Shown: positions 1 through 8,610, counted from the first letter of the stretch. The stretch: DNA of 64,000 bases from Viridibacillus sp050279675 (GCF_050279675.1 NZ_JBNNUK010000004.1:1-64000), one strand, 5' to 3'. Program-made: numbers and translations. The notes: generated by a model not told the origin, from the letters alone.

Positions 1-79
1 AGTGAACCACCTTCCAATGAGTATTTATTGTTTAGCTGTCGTTAAGACTAAGTATTCCACCTCTGGCAAACAAATTCCT

Positions 80-170
80 TCTTAAACTAACCTGCTCCGT
101 TAGTTCAATAAAGAAAAAAGAGCTGCATATGCAACTCATGATCTTCAAGTAAAGCACCCCGTTAGTTTTA
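80..170. repeat. Dispersed AACTAAC repeat, copy 1
   Basis: Contains a 7-bp inverted repeat AACTAAC/GTTAGTT (85-91 and 99-105), an A-rich spacer, a near-palindrome around GCATATGC (120-137) and a closing GCACCCCGTTAG block. The same module recurs at 1022-1116 and, shortened, at 2942-3020, always in the same orientation. The remainder of 1-330 shows no gene or other recognisable feature. Function is unknown; it could be a non-autonomous element or a 3' RNA hairpin family. Confidence 0.7.
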
Positions 171-330
171 GTGAAAATCTTCACAAATTTTCTTAACTAA
201 TGGTTTCTGTTCTATTTACTGTTTTATAGGTCTTTCAAAAATCAATTCATAGTATGACCCTACTGCAACTCCTTTAAAAACGTATTAAAGTAAAGGTGTA
301 GGAAGTTCAATAATATTTTTTGGGTGAATT

Positions 331-918
331 TTATGGAAATCGAGTTGGGAATTTATTACTAATATTTTGTATTATATTTACTACTCTACTACTTGTATTG
401 AGAACACCATGATTAGATACCCTCTCTAATTTTAATTGATCTTTAAAACAGGCAAGCCAATTTCTATTTCCTTTTGACGTTGGATGACAAAAATCTAAAG
501 TACCTTTTTGAATACTGCCTGCAAAAATACCAGCATCAAAATCACGTACAGAAATCATGCCATCTAAGTTGTGATATTCTTTTTCCGTAATTTTACCACT
601 TTCGAATAAGTATTGACGTAGTCCATATATTTCTTTTCTTGAACAGTTAGTTACATCTATTATTTTAGCTATTTCTTCGTCGTTACCGTTTGTGACTTTT
701 AAGGAATTTACTACTTCTCTTATTTCTTCTGCTGAAATTATAGGATAAAATTCATACGGTTTTCCATTTGGATCTACTCGCATGTTTGAATTCGTAGTAG
801 ATAAATCCTTTTTGGTTAATTCGTTTAGATAAAATTTAAAATTATGATTTAATTGATTACTTTTCTGTTTTACTTTTTTATCAAAAGAGTTTGTTATGTT
901 ATAAGAAGAAATTTTCAT
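331..918 (-). CDS. Hypothetical protein, 195 aa
   Basis: I do not recognise this protein. It has no signal peptide or membrane segment and looks soluble and cytoplasmic. The N-terminal 45 residues are rich in Lys, Asn and Ser. The middle (about 60-115) is predicted helical and charged. The C-terminal third carries the possible motifs DFCHPTSKGN and RNWLACFKDQ. The start is supported by AAAGGACGG a few bases upstream. It is flanked on both sides by copies of the AACTAAC repeat, which fits an accessory, possibly mobile, location. No function is proposed. Confidence 0.6.
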   Translation of the reverse strand: MKISSYNITNSFDKKVKQKSNQLNHNFKFYLNELTKKDLSTTNSNMRVDPNGKPYEFYPIISAEEIREVVNSLKVTNGNDEEIAKIIDVTNCSRKEIYGLRQYLFESGKITEKEYHNLDGMISVRDFDAGIFAGSIQKGTLDFCHPTSKGNRNWLACFKDQLKLERVSNHGVLNTSSRVVNIIQNISNKFPTRFP

Positions 919-1021
919 TTTGTAGTCCGTCCTTTTCTTTGACTATTTGGATTTTTGACGATACCTTATTTAATATTAACATTAACTTACTTTATTTGAA
1001 ATTTAACACAAAATCAACCAC

Positions 1022-1116
1022 ACTTATTCAACTAACCTGCCCCGTTAGTTCAATAAAGAAAAAAAGAGCTGCATATGCAACTCAATGATCTTCAAATAAA
1101 GCACCCCGTTAGCTTA
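1022..1116. repeat. Dispersed AACTAAC repeat, copy 2
   Basis: Nearly identical to the copy at 80-170 over its whole length: AACTAAC/GTTAGTT arms at 1030-1036 and 1044-1050, the GCATATGC near-palindrome, then GCACCCCGTTAG. It begins CTTATTCAAC like the third copy. It lies between the unknown 195-aa gene and the small GTAAGCC-bounded element. Confidence 0.7.
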
Positions 1117-1200
1117 ACAGTAAGCCCGAAGTATAAAAAAAGCATTCGAAGTAGCATGGGCAAATACCCCCTTACTATTAGGTGATTTTTCTTGTGGCAT
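1114..1200 (-). CDS. Possible 28-aa peptide
   Basis: A short frame starting at ATG 1200, preceded by a strong AGGAGGTG site about 8 nt upstream and ending FFILRAYC. The same C-terminal signature (FFIFRAY) is encoded, in the corresponding frame, by the second GTAAGCC element at 2769-2820, so the coding sense may be conserved. However, the ribosome-binding site is also one arm of a 10-bp inverted repeat, and the stop overlaps the neighbouring repeat. Expression is uncertain. Confidence 0.3.
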   Translation of the reverse strand: MPQEKSPNSKGVFAHATSNAFFILRAYC

Positions 1201-1284
1201 CAAAAAGCACCTCCTAAAATTGATACGTTGATCGTACCAAGGAGGTGCTACATTTGGATATGCGTTGTTTGATTGGGGGCTTAC
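1120..1284. mobile_element. Candidate miniature element bounded by GTAAGCCC
   Basis: About 165 bp bounded by perfect 8-bp inverted repeats GTAAGCCC (1120-1127) and GGGCTTAC (1277-1284), with an internal 10-bp inverted repeat AGCACCTCCT (1206-1215) / AGGAGGTGCT (1240-1249). No target-site duplication was identified. A shorter relative with the same left end is at 2769-2820. It could be an insertion-sequence remnant or MITE; that is inference from the termini only. Confidence 0.35.
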
Positions 1285-1373
1285 TTTATTTCTCTAACTC
1301 CAACCAAGCCACACTGGACATGTATCGAGTGCTGACAATAGAATAAACTAAGATGTGGATGTATTCAGCTAAG

Positions 1374-2597
1374 TTATCCCCGTTTCAGCTTTAATAAATA
1401 CACTGGTAAATATGCTGCAATTAACATAGGTATAACCAGCTTCACTTGAAAGATCATGATTAAAAGCAAAAAAACTGCCAGCGGCTTCCTGAGTACTGCA
1501 CTGGTGAGAGATGTGGTGACTATGGCAATGGTTGTTACTGGATCTATCGAGAATAACGACGCAATTCCATAGCCTATGCTTACCCCTGCGAAAATAATAG
1601 GAAATATATGTCCTCCTCGCCAACCTGAGGCTAAACAAAATTCAGTTAAAAATAGCTTTAAAATACCTATTGCCAATAATAAATAAGCTGACATACCGGT
1701 CCACTTAGTAGCTATTTCGGTTAACTCATGCTCCCCCGAAAATAAAGTAATAGGAAGAATTGTACCGACTAATCCTAGTACTATCCCGCCAATAACAGCC
1801 CTAATGACTTTATAATTTTCAAGTGGTTTGAGTATTTTTTGGGCGCTATGACTAAAAAAATTATATAATTTTGCAAGCAATACTCCTAAAAGGATCAGCG
1901 GAATTATTGCTAATATTTCATATCTTCCTAATACTGATGTACCAAAATCTGCTATGGAAAATTGTTTGTTATCTATTTTGGATAATAGTATAAATACAGA
2001 AAAACCTGCAGCAGTAGTTAATGAATATACAACTATCTTTATTAGCTTAATTTGCTTTGATTCTTTTTTATCTTCAAACAATGTAATAACTCCCAATTGC
2101 GGCGCCCTAAAAACAATACCCATTGTTGTCTCAATACTATATTCGATGATGATATCTCCATGTTCATTTAATACAGAATTTTTCTTAACTAATGATTTCA
2201 AAACATCTCCTGCCCACGTAGAAAGGCCTCCTACAATCCCGACTAAAGCCGCCTCGGGACCAAGACTGGCTCCAAAAGAAAGTACACAAATTGCAGTTAT
2301 GGCGCCCTTAAACACTGAACTGTAATCAATTCTTTTTGTTTGCTTGAATTCTGCTAATACTTCATCTGTTAATCGTGGGTAATTACCAATGTACTTTTGA
2401 GATAGACCTATCAAAATACCGCCAACTACACTCACGATTAGTGTCCAATATCCAATATCAATTACATTCGGCAAATCAACCCATAAAAAGCGAGTCGTTA
2501 CAGAAATAATAGCGAGAAAGCTCCATACGAGAAGCCCAATAAATCCTCCTGTAACGATGCTATATAGAATAAAAGTACCTGCTCCTATAAACTTCAT
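1374..2597 (-). CDS. CLC-family chloride channel / anion transporter
   Basis: Polytopic membrane protein of about 407 aa with roughly ten hydrophobic segments. Two CLC signatures are visible: GASLGPEAAL near residue 110, occupying the place of the usual GKEGP motif that carries the gating glutamate, and GWRGGHIFP near residue 325, matching the GxFxP motif. It therefore probably moves anions across the cytoplasmic membrane as a dimer. Whether it is a channel or a proton exchanger cannot be read here. The frame is open upstream to ATG 2642, but those 15 residues are polar and lack a ribosome-binding site, so the hydrophobic start at 2597 is preferred; its own site is weak. Both neighbours are repeats and it appears monocistronic. 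Confidence 0.75.
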   Translation of the reverse strand: MKFIGAGTFILYSIVTGGFIGLLVWSFLAIISVTTRFLWVDLPNVIDIGYWTLIVSVVGGILIGLSQKYIGNYPRLTDEVLAEFKQTKRIDYSSVFKGAITAICVLSFGASLGPEAALVGIVGGLSTWAGDVLKSLVKKNSVLNEHGDIIIEYSIETTMGIVFRAPQLGVITLFEDKKESKQIKLIKIVVYSLTTAAGFSVFILLSKIDNKQFSIADFGTSVLGRYEILAIIPLILLGVLLAKLYNFFSHSAQKILKPLENYKVIRAVIGGIVLGLVGTILPITLFSGEHELTEIATKWTGMSAYLLLAIGILKLFLTEFCLASGWRGGHIFPIIFAGVSIGYGIASLFSIDPVTTIAIVTTSLTSAVLRKPLAVFLLLIMIFQVKLVIPMLIAAYLPVYLLKLKRG

Positions 2598-2768
2598 TCT
2601 CTTATTGCCCCACTTTCCTAAAAAGCACAGATCCTGATGCATTAAAAATTTCTGACGTTGCCACTGACCTGCTACGTTACAGTTTAATTATCTCTTATCA
2701 ATACTGGTGTTAGACATCTCAGCAGAAAAATAGTTTCCACATGAATGAAATGCGTGAGCTAAATCTCA

Positions 2769-2870
2769 GTAAGCCCGAAATATAAAAAAGCGCAGCGTTA
2801 TGGTACGCATGACGGCTTACGCTTGTCCTTTTGGTAGATACTCTAATAAATCTACATGCAATAATCTCAT
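2769..2870. repeat. Second GTAAGCC-bounded element with short frame
   Basis: GTAAGCCC (2769-2776) and GGCTTAC (2814-2820) bound about 52 bp whose left end matches the element at 1120. On the minus strand a 17-codon frame starts at ATG 2870 behind GGAGAAAT and stops at 2817. Reading on in the same frame past the stop gives an ending FFIFRAY, like the FFILRAY of the 1114-1200 frame. It looks like a decayed relative of the first element. The rest of 2598-3222 shows only the repeat at 2942 and no convincing gene. Confidence 0.3.
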
Positions 2871-2941
2871 TTTTTATTTCTCCTTATTTCAAAAATACGG
2901 TTCTATTATTGACTAACAATATTTCTCTACAAACAACCCTT

Positions 2942-3020
2942 CTTATTCAACTAATCTGCCTCGTTAGTTCAATAAAAAAAGGCTCTACTCCTTTTTGAAG
3001 TAAAGCCCCCATTAGTTTAA
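2942..3020. repeat. Dispersed AACTAAC repeat, shortened copy 3
   Basis: Starts CTTATTCAACTAAT like copy 2, keeps the arm pair around CTGCCTC and the closing TAAAGCCCCCATTAG block, but replaces the GCATATGC near-palindrome with a different short inverted stretch (GGCTCTACTCC). It has the same orientation as copies 1 and 2. Confidence 0.6.
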
Positions 3021-3222
3021 GTACATCTATTCACAAACTTTGGTATCTATGTATTGAAATAGATCAAAACTCTTTTTCATTCATTACAGGAATACTGCTA
3101 TTAAATAGAAATAGCCATCATTGGCAGCTATGTATTGAGTAAAGTATCCATTGAGATTTGTCTCTATTTCTTGAAGTAAACACAGATATTACAGGAATGA
3201 TGTCCTCTTTTCTCCTTTTTAA

Positions 3223-4092
3223 TCAATCCCAATACTTTGAATAGGACTGGATTAAATGAATCATGCTCTCCATTGCTGGAGAAACCCACTTATCTTTATG
3301 ATAGGCAACAAATGTAGAAATCGCATATTGATCATCTTTAATAATTTCCCCGTTAAATAACTTATTCTCTAACTCCTTTTTTACATTGAAATAAGGGAGC
3401 ATAGAAATACCGAGTCCATTCATAACACATTGCTTAATAGGTTCTATACTGCCAAAATCTACACTTCCTTCAATTTCAATAGGGTGCTCTGTAAGATAAT
3501 CATCAAATAGACTTTTATAGGTGCAAGTTCTCTCTGTATAAAGAACGGTCTTACTGTTTCCTTTTTGTTTATCTTTTAATGGCGTAATTAACACCATTGA
3601 TTCTTGTTTAATCTTTTCACTGTGTAAATCTCTTTCTGTCCAATCGTTCTTTTTTAATACCAACGCCAAATCAATATTTCCTTGTTGGAGTTCTAAAGGA
3701 ACGTTCTGATAATCAATAGAAGTAATAGATAAGTTTACCTCAGGATACCTTTCTTTATATTCCAATAAAATTTGAGGCAATCGGCAACTTGTTAACGCCT
3801 CTGAAGCCCCAATAGTTAAATTCCCGGTCGGTTCATTGCAACTATTTGCCTTTTCTTTAACCTCCGTATAGATATCCAAAATTTTTACGGCATAAGGGTA
3901 AAACTGCTTGCCGAAATTAGTAAGAATCACTTTTTTTCCTAAGCGATCGAATAAAGGTTGGTTAAATTCCACCTCCAAATCTTTAATATGATTTGTAACA
4001 GAGGATTGCGCATATCCAAGTTGATCTGCTGCTTTTTTAAACCCACCTTTGTCTACAATCGTTTTAAAAGTTACAAGATGACGAAGTTCCAT
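3223..4092 (-). CDS. LysR-family transcriptional regulator
   Basis: 289-aa LysR-type regulator. The N-terminal winged helix-turn-helix is clear (GGFKKAADQLGYAQSSVTNH, about residues 16-35), followed by the linker helix and a periplasmic-binding-protein-like effector domain from about residue 90 (LTIGASEALT). The start at 4092 is chosen because AAAGGAGG lies directly upstream; a 16-residue longer frame would place that site inside the coding region. It is divergent from the YfkO-like nitroreductase across a 207-bp spacer. By the usual LysR arrangement it probably controls that gene and itself. The inducer cannot be told from sequence. Confidence 0.88.
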   Translation of the reverse strand: MELRHLVTFKTIVDKGGFKKAADQLGYAQSSVTNHIKDLEVEFNQPLFDRLGKKVILTNFGKQFYPYAVKILDIYTEVKEKANSCNEPTGNLTIGASEALTSCRLPQILLEYKERYPEVNLSITSIDYQNVPLELQQGNIDLALVLKKNDWTERDLHSEKIKQESMVLITPLKDKQKGNSKTVLYTERTCTYKSLFDDYLTEHPIEIEGSVDFGSIEPIKQCVMNGLGISMLPYFNVKKELENKLFNGEIIKDDQYAISTFVAYHKDKWVSPAMESMIHLIQSYSKYWD

Positions 4093-4299
4093 ATTTATTT
4101 TCCTCCTTTTACGTTCATTTTTACTGAACGTTTCATTCATTTATATCTATTTTACTAAACTAACTTCATCATTTACAATATATTTTGTAACCAATAATAA
4201 AAGTTGGTTCAATCAAAGTGATTGCAAAATACGGTTATACCCAAATTGTGATATAGACCTTATGTTGTATTCAAAAAATTTTAAAAGGATGGTTATAAT

Positions 4300-4974
4300 A
4301 TGAACAACATTTCAGCAAAAAAACAAGAGATAATTGATGCATATATGTTTAGACACGCAACGAAGGCATTTGATCCAACAAAAAAGATCTCAGAAGAAGA
4401 TTTCGATTTCATTTTAGAAACAGGTAGACTATCACCAAGTTCCATAGGATATGAACCATGGAGATTTTTAGTTATTCAAAATATGGAGATTAGGGAAAAA
4501 TTAAAAGAATTCAGTTTTGGAGGACGAGGTCAGTTTCCCACGGCTAGTCATTTAGTGATTCTTCTTGCTCGTAAAGATGCTAAAGCTGATTCTGATTATG
4601 TGCAAAATCTATTGAAGAACGTTAAAAATATTCCTGAACCTATCGTGGCCAATATGACTAATTCTTATAAAAACTTCCAAGAATCTGATCTCAAGTTGTA
4701 TGAAAGTGAACGAGCTCTATTTGACTGGGCTAGTAAACAAACATATATTGCACTTGGAAATATGTTAACTGCCGCAGCTTTAATCGGGATTGATTCTTGT
4801 CCAATGGAAGGTTTCAACATGGAGAAAGTAACAGAAATTCTTGAGAATGAAGGATTATTAGATAGCGAAAAATTTGGTGTATCGGTTATGGCAGCTTTCG
4901 GATACCGATCTCAAGAACCAGAGTTTGAGAAATCAAGACAAAGTCGAGAAAAAGTTGTTCAATGGATTGACTAA
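4300..4974 (+). CDS. yfkO: NAD(P)H nitroreductase, YfkO-like
   Basis: 224-aa member of the flavin-dependent nitroreductase family. It resembles Bacillus subtilis YfkO along its whole length as I recall that sequence: FRHATKAFDP near the N-terminus, ETGRLSPSSIGYEPWRF for flavin/substrate contacts, FDWASKQTYIALGNM in the dimer helix and GIDSCPMEGF near the C-terminus. It should use FMN and NAD(P)H to reduce nitroaromatics or quinones in the cytoplasm; the physiological substrate is unknown. A clean AAAAGGATGG site precedes ATG 4300. It is transcribed alone, divergent from the LysR gene, and followed by a strong terminator. Confidence 0.88.
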   Translation: MNNISAKKQEIIDAYMFRHATKAFDPTKKISEEDFDFILETGRLSPSSIGYEPWRFLVIQNMEIREKLKEFSFGGRGQFPTASHLVILLARKDAKADSDYVQNLLKNVKNIPEPIVANMTNSYKNFQESDLKLYESERALFDWASKQTYIALGNMLTAAALIGIDSCPMEGFNMEKVTEILENEGLLDSEKFGVSVMAAFGYRSQEPEFEKSRQSREKVVQWID

Positions 4975-5085
4975 TTATCCGTATAAAATTTGTAGTACTT
5001 TTTTGTAAAGTAATTTATTGTGTTAATTAATTTAATATATTGTAGATAGAATAGTGTAGTGCTATTTTTCCCTAGTAAGTCAAAT

Positions 5086-5125
5086 AAAAAGTCGATTCTT
5101 ATATTTTGGAATCGACTTTTTATTC
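5086..5125 (+). terminator. Rho-independent terminator
   Basis: Perfect stem of AAAAAGTCGATTC with GAATCGACTTTTT around a 10-nt loop, followed by T-rich sequence. It lies about 110 bp after the nitroreductase stop. Between here and 5410 no gene is seen. Confidence 0.85.
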
Positions 5126-5410
5126 TTATTCTGTTAGGAAAGCACTATAACGATCATGTTTTGAAAAAAAATCGTTCATAAACTCCAATTATTTCTACTT
5201 TTGGAATAAATATAAATAATTGTTGATCGGTACTTGGAGCCTCAAAACTTAAAGTCCATTTATATCGTTTCCCTTTTGTTCCCCTTGTTCCTCCCATATC
5301 TTCATCAACAATCGTTAAAATTACCAAACATACATTTTAACACCATTCTTTACCCTATCTAATCCAAGATTGATAAGTGTGTAGTAGTCCTTGAAGATAA
5401 ATGCCATCGA

Positions 5411-5800
5411 ACTCAGATATCCAGCTTCAGTGGCCAGACTCTCGAGATCACTTCCTCCTTCTCGGTTGAAAACTGAAAGTACGTTTTCAATTCGAAGGTT
5501 CCAGCGCTTGTCGAGTCTAGACGGGCCACTTCAGCATTTACTCGAGATATCCAGCTTCAGTGGCCAGACTCTCGAGGTCACTTCCTCCTTCTCGGTTGAA
5601 AACTGAAAGTACGTTTTCAATTCGAAGGTTTCAGCGCTTGTCGAGTCTAGACAGGCCACTTCAGCATTTACTCGAGATATCCAGCTTCAGTGGCCAGACT
5701 CTCGAGGTCACTTCCTCCTTCTCGGTTGAAAACTGAAAGTACGTTTTCAATTCGAAGGTTCCAGCGCTTGTCTAGTCTAGACGGGCCACTTCAGCATTTA
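5411..5800 (-). repeat. Three tandem 130-bp structured repeats behind metQ
   Basis: Three head-to-tail copies of exactly 130 bp (5411-5540, 5541-5670, 5671-5800), almost identical; the first differs in its first few bases. The last copy contributes the TAA stop of metQ, and in the metQ sense each unit begins TAAATGCTG. Each can fold into one long hairpin: an outer stem AGTGGCC/GGCCACT, then AGACT/AGTCT, CCTTC/GAAGG, and an apical TTGAAAAC/GTTTTCAA stem. Diverged single copies lie after the stop codons at 20982 and 22900. A 71-codon frame across the repeats is an artefact of periodicity. Confidence 0.92.
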
Positions 5801-6616
5801 CTTCATCCAGTCAGGTTTGCCGAAGCCTTTGAATTCTTCATCGATGATTTTTTCAAATTCTTCTGATTTAACGATTTCTAAGATGTCTTTCGCTAGTTGT
5901 GAATCTTTGTTTTCTTCCTTAACCGCAATAACATTACGGAATTTATCCGGCATGTTTTCTAAGAATAGTGCATCTTGTAATTTAAGTCCTGCTGCAAGCG
6001 CGAAGTTTCCTGGGACACCAACAAGGTCAGCACTTTCGATTGCACGAGGCAGACCCGCTGCTTCGATTGGTTGGAACACTAAGTTTTTAGGGTTTTCAAC
6101 AACGTCTTTTTCAGATGCCTTTAGTTCTTCGATGTTAGGGTCAATTTTGATAAGACCCTGTTCTTGTAACGCTAATAATGTACGTGCAGCATTTGATGGA
6201 TCGTTAGCAATCGCTACTTTTGCGCCGTCTTTAATATCATCAATTGATTTAAAATCTTTTGCAAAGAAGCCCATTGGCGCTGTTGGTACGTTAATTAGAC
6301 CAGTTAACTTCATTTTGTTCTGTTCATTAAAGTTTTCAAGATAAATTGAGTGTTGGAAAAGGTTTGCATCAATATCACCAGAATCTAATGCTTTGTTTGG
6401 TTGTACGTAGTCACTAAATTCAACCGTTTTTACTTTATAGCCTTTTTTCTCTAATTGCGGGATGATCGCTTTATTTAACATGTCACTATATGGTCCTGCA
6501 GTTGCGCCAATTTTAATGTCTTTTGAATCCTTTGGTTTGCTTTCATCTTTGTTACCACATGCAACTAAAGCTGAAGCTAATACGAATAATATCGCTGCTA
6601 GTAAAAACTTTTTCAT
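5798..6616 (-). CDS. metQ: Methionine ABC transporter substrate-binding lipoprotein MetQ
   Basis: 272-aa NlpA/MetQ-family binding protein. Residues 1-20 form a lipoprotein signal with lipobox LVAC, so the mature protein should be lipid-anchored on the outer face of the membrane, where it captures methionine. Family features include IKIGATAGPY at the start of the mature domain and ANLFQHSIYLENFN. ATG 6616 is preferred because it begins the signal peptide and follows GGGGAGA; a longer frame overlapping metI adds 27 residues with no signal sense. It is the last gene of metN-metI-metQ. Its stop codon is part of a tandem structured repeat. Confidence 0.95.
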   Translation of the reverse strand: MKKFLLAAILFVLASALVACGNKDESKPKDSKDIKIGATAGPYSDMLNKAIIPQLEKKGYKVKTVEFSDYVQPNKALDSGDIDANLFQHSIYLENFNEQNKMKLTGLINVPTAPMGFFAKDFKSIDDIKDGAKVAIANDPSNAARTLLALQEQGLIKIDPNIEELKASEKDVVENPKNLVFQPIEAAGLPRAIESADLVGVPGNFALAAGLKLQDALFLENMPDKFRNVIAVKEENKDSQLAKDILEIVKSEEFEKIIDEEFKGFGKPDWMK

Positions 6617-6632
6617 TTTCAATTCTCCCCTT

Positions 6633-7304
6633 TTATCGTTTATCAATTGCTTTTGAAATGGCATCGCCTGAAAGTTGAATAATTTGGACGATAACAATTA
6701 ATATGACAACTGTCGCAATCATAATTGTGTTGTCATAGCGGTAATAACCAAAACGAATAGCTAAGTCACCAATTCCGCCACCGCCGACAATACCAGCCAT
6801 TGCGGAATATGCGACTAAACTAATAATCGTCATTGTCCCCCCTTGGATAATACCCGATTTCGCTTCAGGTAATAGCACATCTCGTATAATCATCCATGGT
6901 GTTGCACCGACAGCTATTGATGCTTCTATGACACCTTTATCAACTTCACGCATAGACGTTTCTACAAGTCTCGCAAAGAATGGAATAGCTGCTACAGATA
7001 ACGAAACACTTGCCGCTACGGGACCAATTGTATCTCCAACCAGTATTTTCGTTAGCGGGAATAACGCTACTAATAGAATGATATAAGGAACGGAACGAAC
7101 TAGATTGACGATAAACCCTAAAACTCCATTAAAGAAACGATTATGTAAAAATAAACCTTTGCTTGTAACAAACAGTATAATTCCAAGTGGTAAACCGATA
7201 ATTAGTGAAATGCTAAGTGAAATACCAATCATCAGTAACGTTTCACCAAATGCTTTCCAAATGTCTGGAAGCATACTAATAAAGTGTTCGAAATCAAATA
7301 GCAT
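6633..7304 (-). CDS. metI: Methionine ABC transporter permease MetI
   Basis: 223-aa inner-membrane permease with about five hydrophobic helices. The EAA-type cytoplasmic loop that docks the ATPase is visible as EASIAVGATPWMIIRDVLLPEA near residues 125-148. It forms the membrane channel of the methionine importer with MetN and MetQ. Its start overlaps the end of metN by 11 bp, implying translational coupling, and metQ follows 16 bp after its stop. Confidence 0.94.
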   Translation of the reverse strand: MLFDFEHFISMLPDIWKAFGETLLMIGISLSISLIIGLPLGIILFVTSKGLFLHNRFFNGVLGFIVNLVRSVPYIILLVALFPLTKILVGDTIGPVAASVSLSVAAIPFFARLVETSMREVDKGVIEASIAVGATPWMIIRDVLLPEAKSGIIQGGTMTIISLVAYSAMAGIVGGGGIGDLAIRFGYYRYDNTIMIATVVILIVIVQIIQLSGDAISKAIDKR

Positions 7305-8307
7305 CGTTAATCACCTCCACAAACGCACCGCGTCCTTCCATATAAGAAATAGCTCTCCCTATATTATCCGGTTGACCTTGTAGCTCCATTAAGAAAATGC
7401 CAAGCGGTTTTTCTTGAATATATTCAATTGTGCCATGCAAGAAATTACCACGTATTTCAAAGTTTTGAATCATATCTGAAATGACGCCCTCACCAGCTAC
7501 ATCTCCTTTGAATAATACTTTCACAATTTCCCCTGTCACACCTTTAAGAATCGTTGGCGGTATTTCAAATGAAACAACGCTGCTAATAAATTCTTGTGTT
7601 AATGGCTCAACCGGATTTGCAAAAACGTCGTAAACCGCTCCTTCTTCAATGACCCTTCCATCTTGCATAATAACCATACGATCACAAATTTCTTTCACAA
7701 CATCCATTTCATGCGTGATAAGGATGATTGTAATATTCAGCTCGCGATTAATCTTTTTTAATAAGCGTAAAATGGAAATCGTTGTTTTTGGATCAAGTGC
7801 TGATGTTGCTTCATCACAAAGTAGTACGGATGGATTGTTTGCAAGCGCACGAGCAATACCGACACGTTGCTTTTGACCACCACTTAACTGCGCTGGGTAA
7901 ACATCGATTTTCTCAGATAAACCGACCATTTCAAGCAATTCTTTTACACGAGCTTTAATCTGCTTCGGTGGTATAGCCGCTGCTTTTAAAGCAAATTCGA
8001 TATTTTCGCCAACCGTTTTTTGACTGATTAGGTAAAAGTGCTGGAAGATCATACCGATTTTCAAACGCGCTTTACGAAGTTGTTCGCCTTTTAATTTTGT
8101 TAAATCTTGACCATTTACGACTATACTGCCACTTGTTGGTCGCTCCAATAAATTGATACAACGTAGCAGCGAGCTTTTTCCTGCGCCAGAATAGCCAACA
8201 ATACCGAAGACTTCACCTTTATCGATTGTCAACGATACGTTGTCTACGCCCGTTACCGAACCCTTTTTGGTTTTATATACTTTTGTAATATTCTGAATCT
8301 CAAGCAT
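7294..8307 (-). CDS. metN: Methionine ABC transporter ATPase MetN
   Basis: 337-aa ATPase of the methionine importer. Walker A GYSGAGKSS (about 38-46), signature LSGGQKQRVGIARAL, Walker B VLLCDEATSALD and the H-loop ILITHEMDV are all intact. The C-terminal 90 residues are the NIL domain, which in MetN binds methionine and inhibits transport when cytoplasmic methionine is high. ATG 8307 follows GAGGGG and matches family length; a longer frame would extend 20 residues into the leader. It is the first gene of the operon, directly behind a SAM-I riboswitch. Confidence 0.95.
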   Translation of the reverse strand: MLEIQNITKVYKTKKGSVTGVDNVSLTIDKGEVFGIVGYSGAGKSSLLRCINLLERPTSGSIVVNGQDLTKLKGEQLRKARLKIGMIFQHFYLISQKTVGENIEFALKAAAIPPKQIKARVKELLEMVGLSEKIDVYPAQLSGGQKQRVGIARALANNPSVLLCDEATSALDPKTTISILRLLKKINRELNITIILITHEMDVVKEICDRMVIMQDGRVIEEGAVYDVFANPVEPLTQEFISSVVSFEIPPTILKGVTGEIVKVLFKGDVAGEGVISDMIQNFEIRGNFLHGTIEYIQEKPLGIFLMELQGQPDNIGRAISYMEGRGAFVEVINDAI

Positions 8308-8369
8308 ATTGTATCCCCTCAAATCTGTTTGAATTATGCAACTTCTATAGAAATACTTGGAATTCACTG

Positions 8370-8530
8370 TATTAAAAAATGCTTCTTTCGGTTATCTGAA
8401 AGAAGCATCGTAAGTGTAAATTGGCGATTTATCTTCCAGAACGTACTCATTCTGTAGGAATTGGCACCTTCCCTTTTTCAGGGGGTTGCCGGACGTCATA
8501 GGGCCTATCCCTCGGTCTCTCTAGATAAAG
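8370..8530 (-). promoter_or_regulatory. SAM-I (S-box) riboswitch with terminator
   Basis: In the metN sense the aptamer (about 8530-8427) shows the S-box hallmarks in order: CTTTATCTAGAGAGACCGAG, GGGATAGGCCCTATGACG, CCGGCAACC, a loop and AAGGTGCCAATTCC, closed by AGATAAA of helix P1. It is followed by a terminator with arms ATGCTTCTTTC/GAAAGAAGCAT (8408-8379) and a T-run. By established S-box behaviour, SAM binding stabilises termination, so metNIQ is expressed when SAM is scarce. Confidence 0.96.
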
Positions 8531-8560
8531 TTCAATATTCATTTGTAAGTTATGAACTAA

Positions 8561-8589
8561 ATATTACTGTGAAAAAATGTAGATGTCAA
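8561..8589 (-). promoter_or_regulatory. Sigma-A promoter of metNIQ
   Basis: TTGACA (8589-8584), a 17-bp spacer and TAATAT (8566-8561), giving a transcript start near 8554, about 25 nt before the riboswitch aptamer. This is the best match to the vegetative consensus in the region. Confidence 0.85.
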
Positions 8590-8610
8590 ATACTTTTTTG
8601 AAACTTTGTA

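Noticed and set aside
891..1088. 65-codon plus-strand frame
   Set aside because: Runs through the start region of the unknown gene and a repeat copy; no ribosome-binding site.
1369..1638. 89-codon minus-strand frame inside the CLC gene
   Set aside because: Out-of-frame shadow of the CLC coding sequence.
5391..5606. 71-codon frame on the plus strand
   Set aside because: Lies across the 130-bp tandem repeats, has no ribosome-binding site and arises from the repeat period.
5411..5800. CRISPR array
   Set aside because: Units are contiguous 130-bp copies without variable spacers and no cas genes are near.
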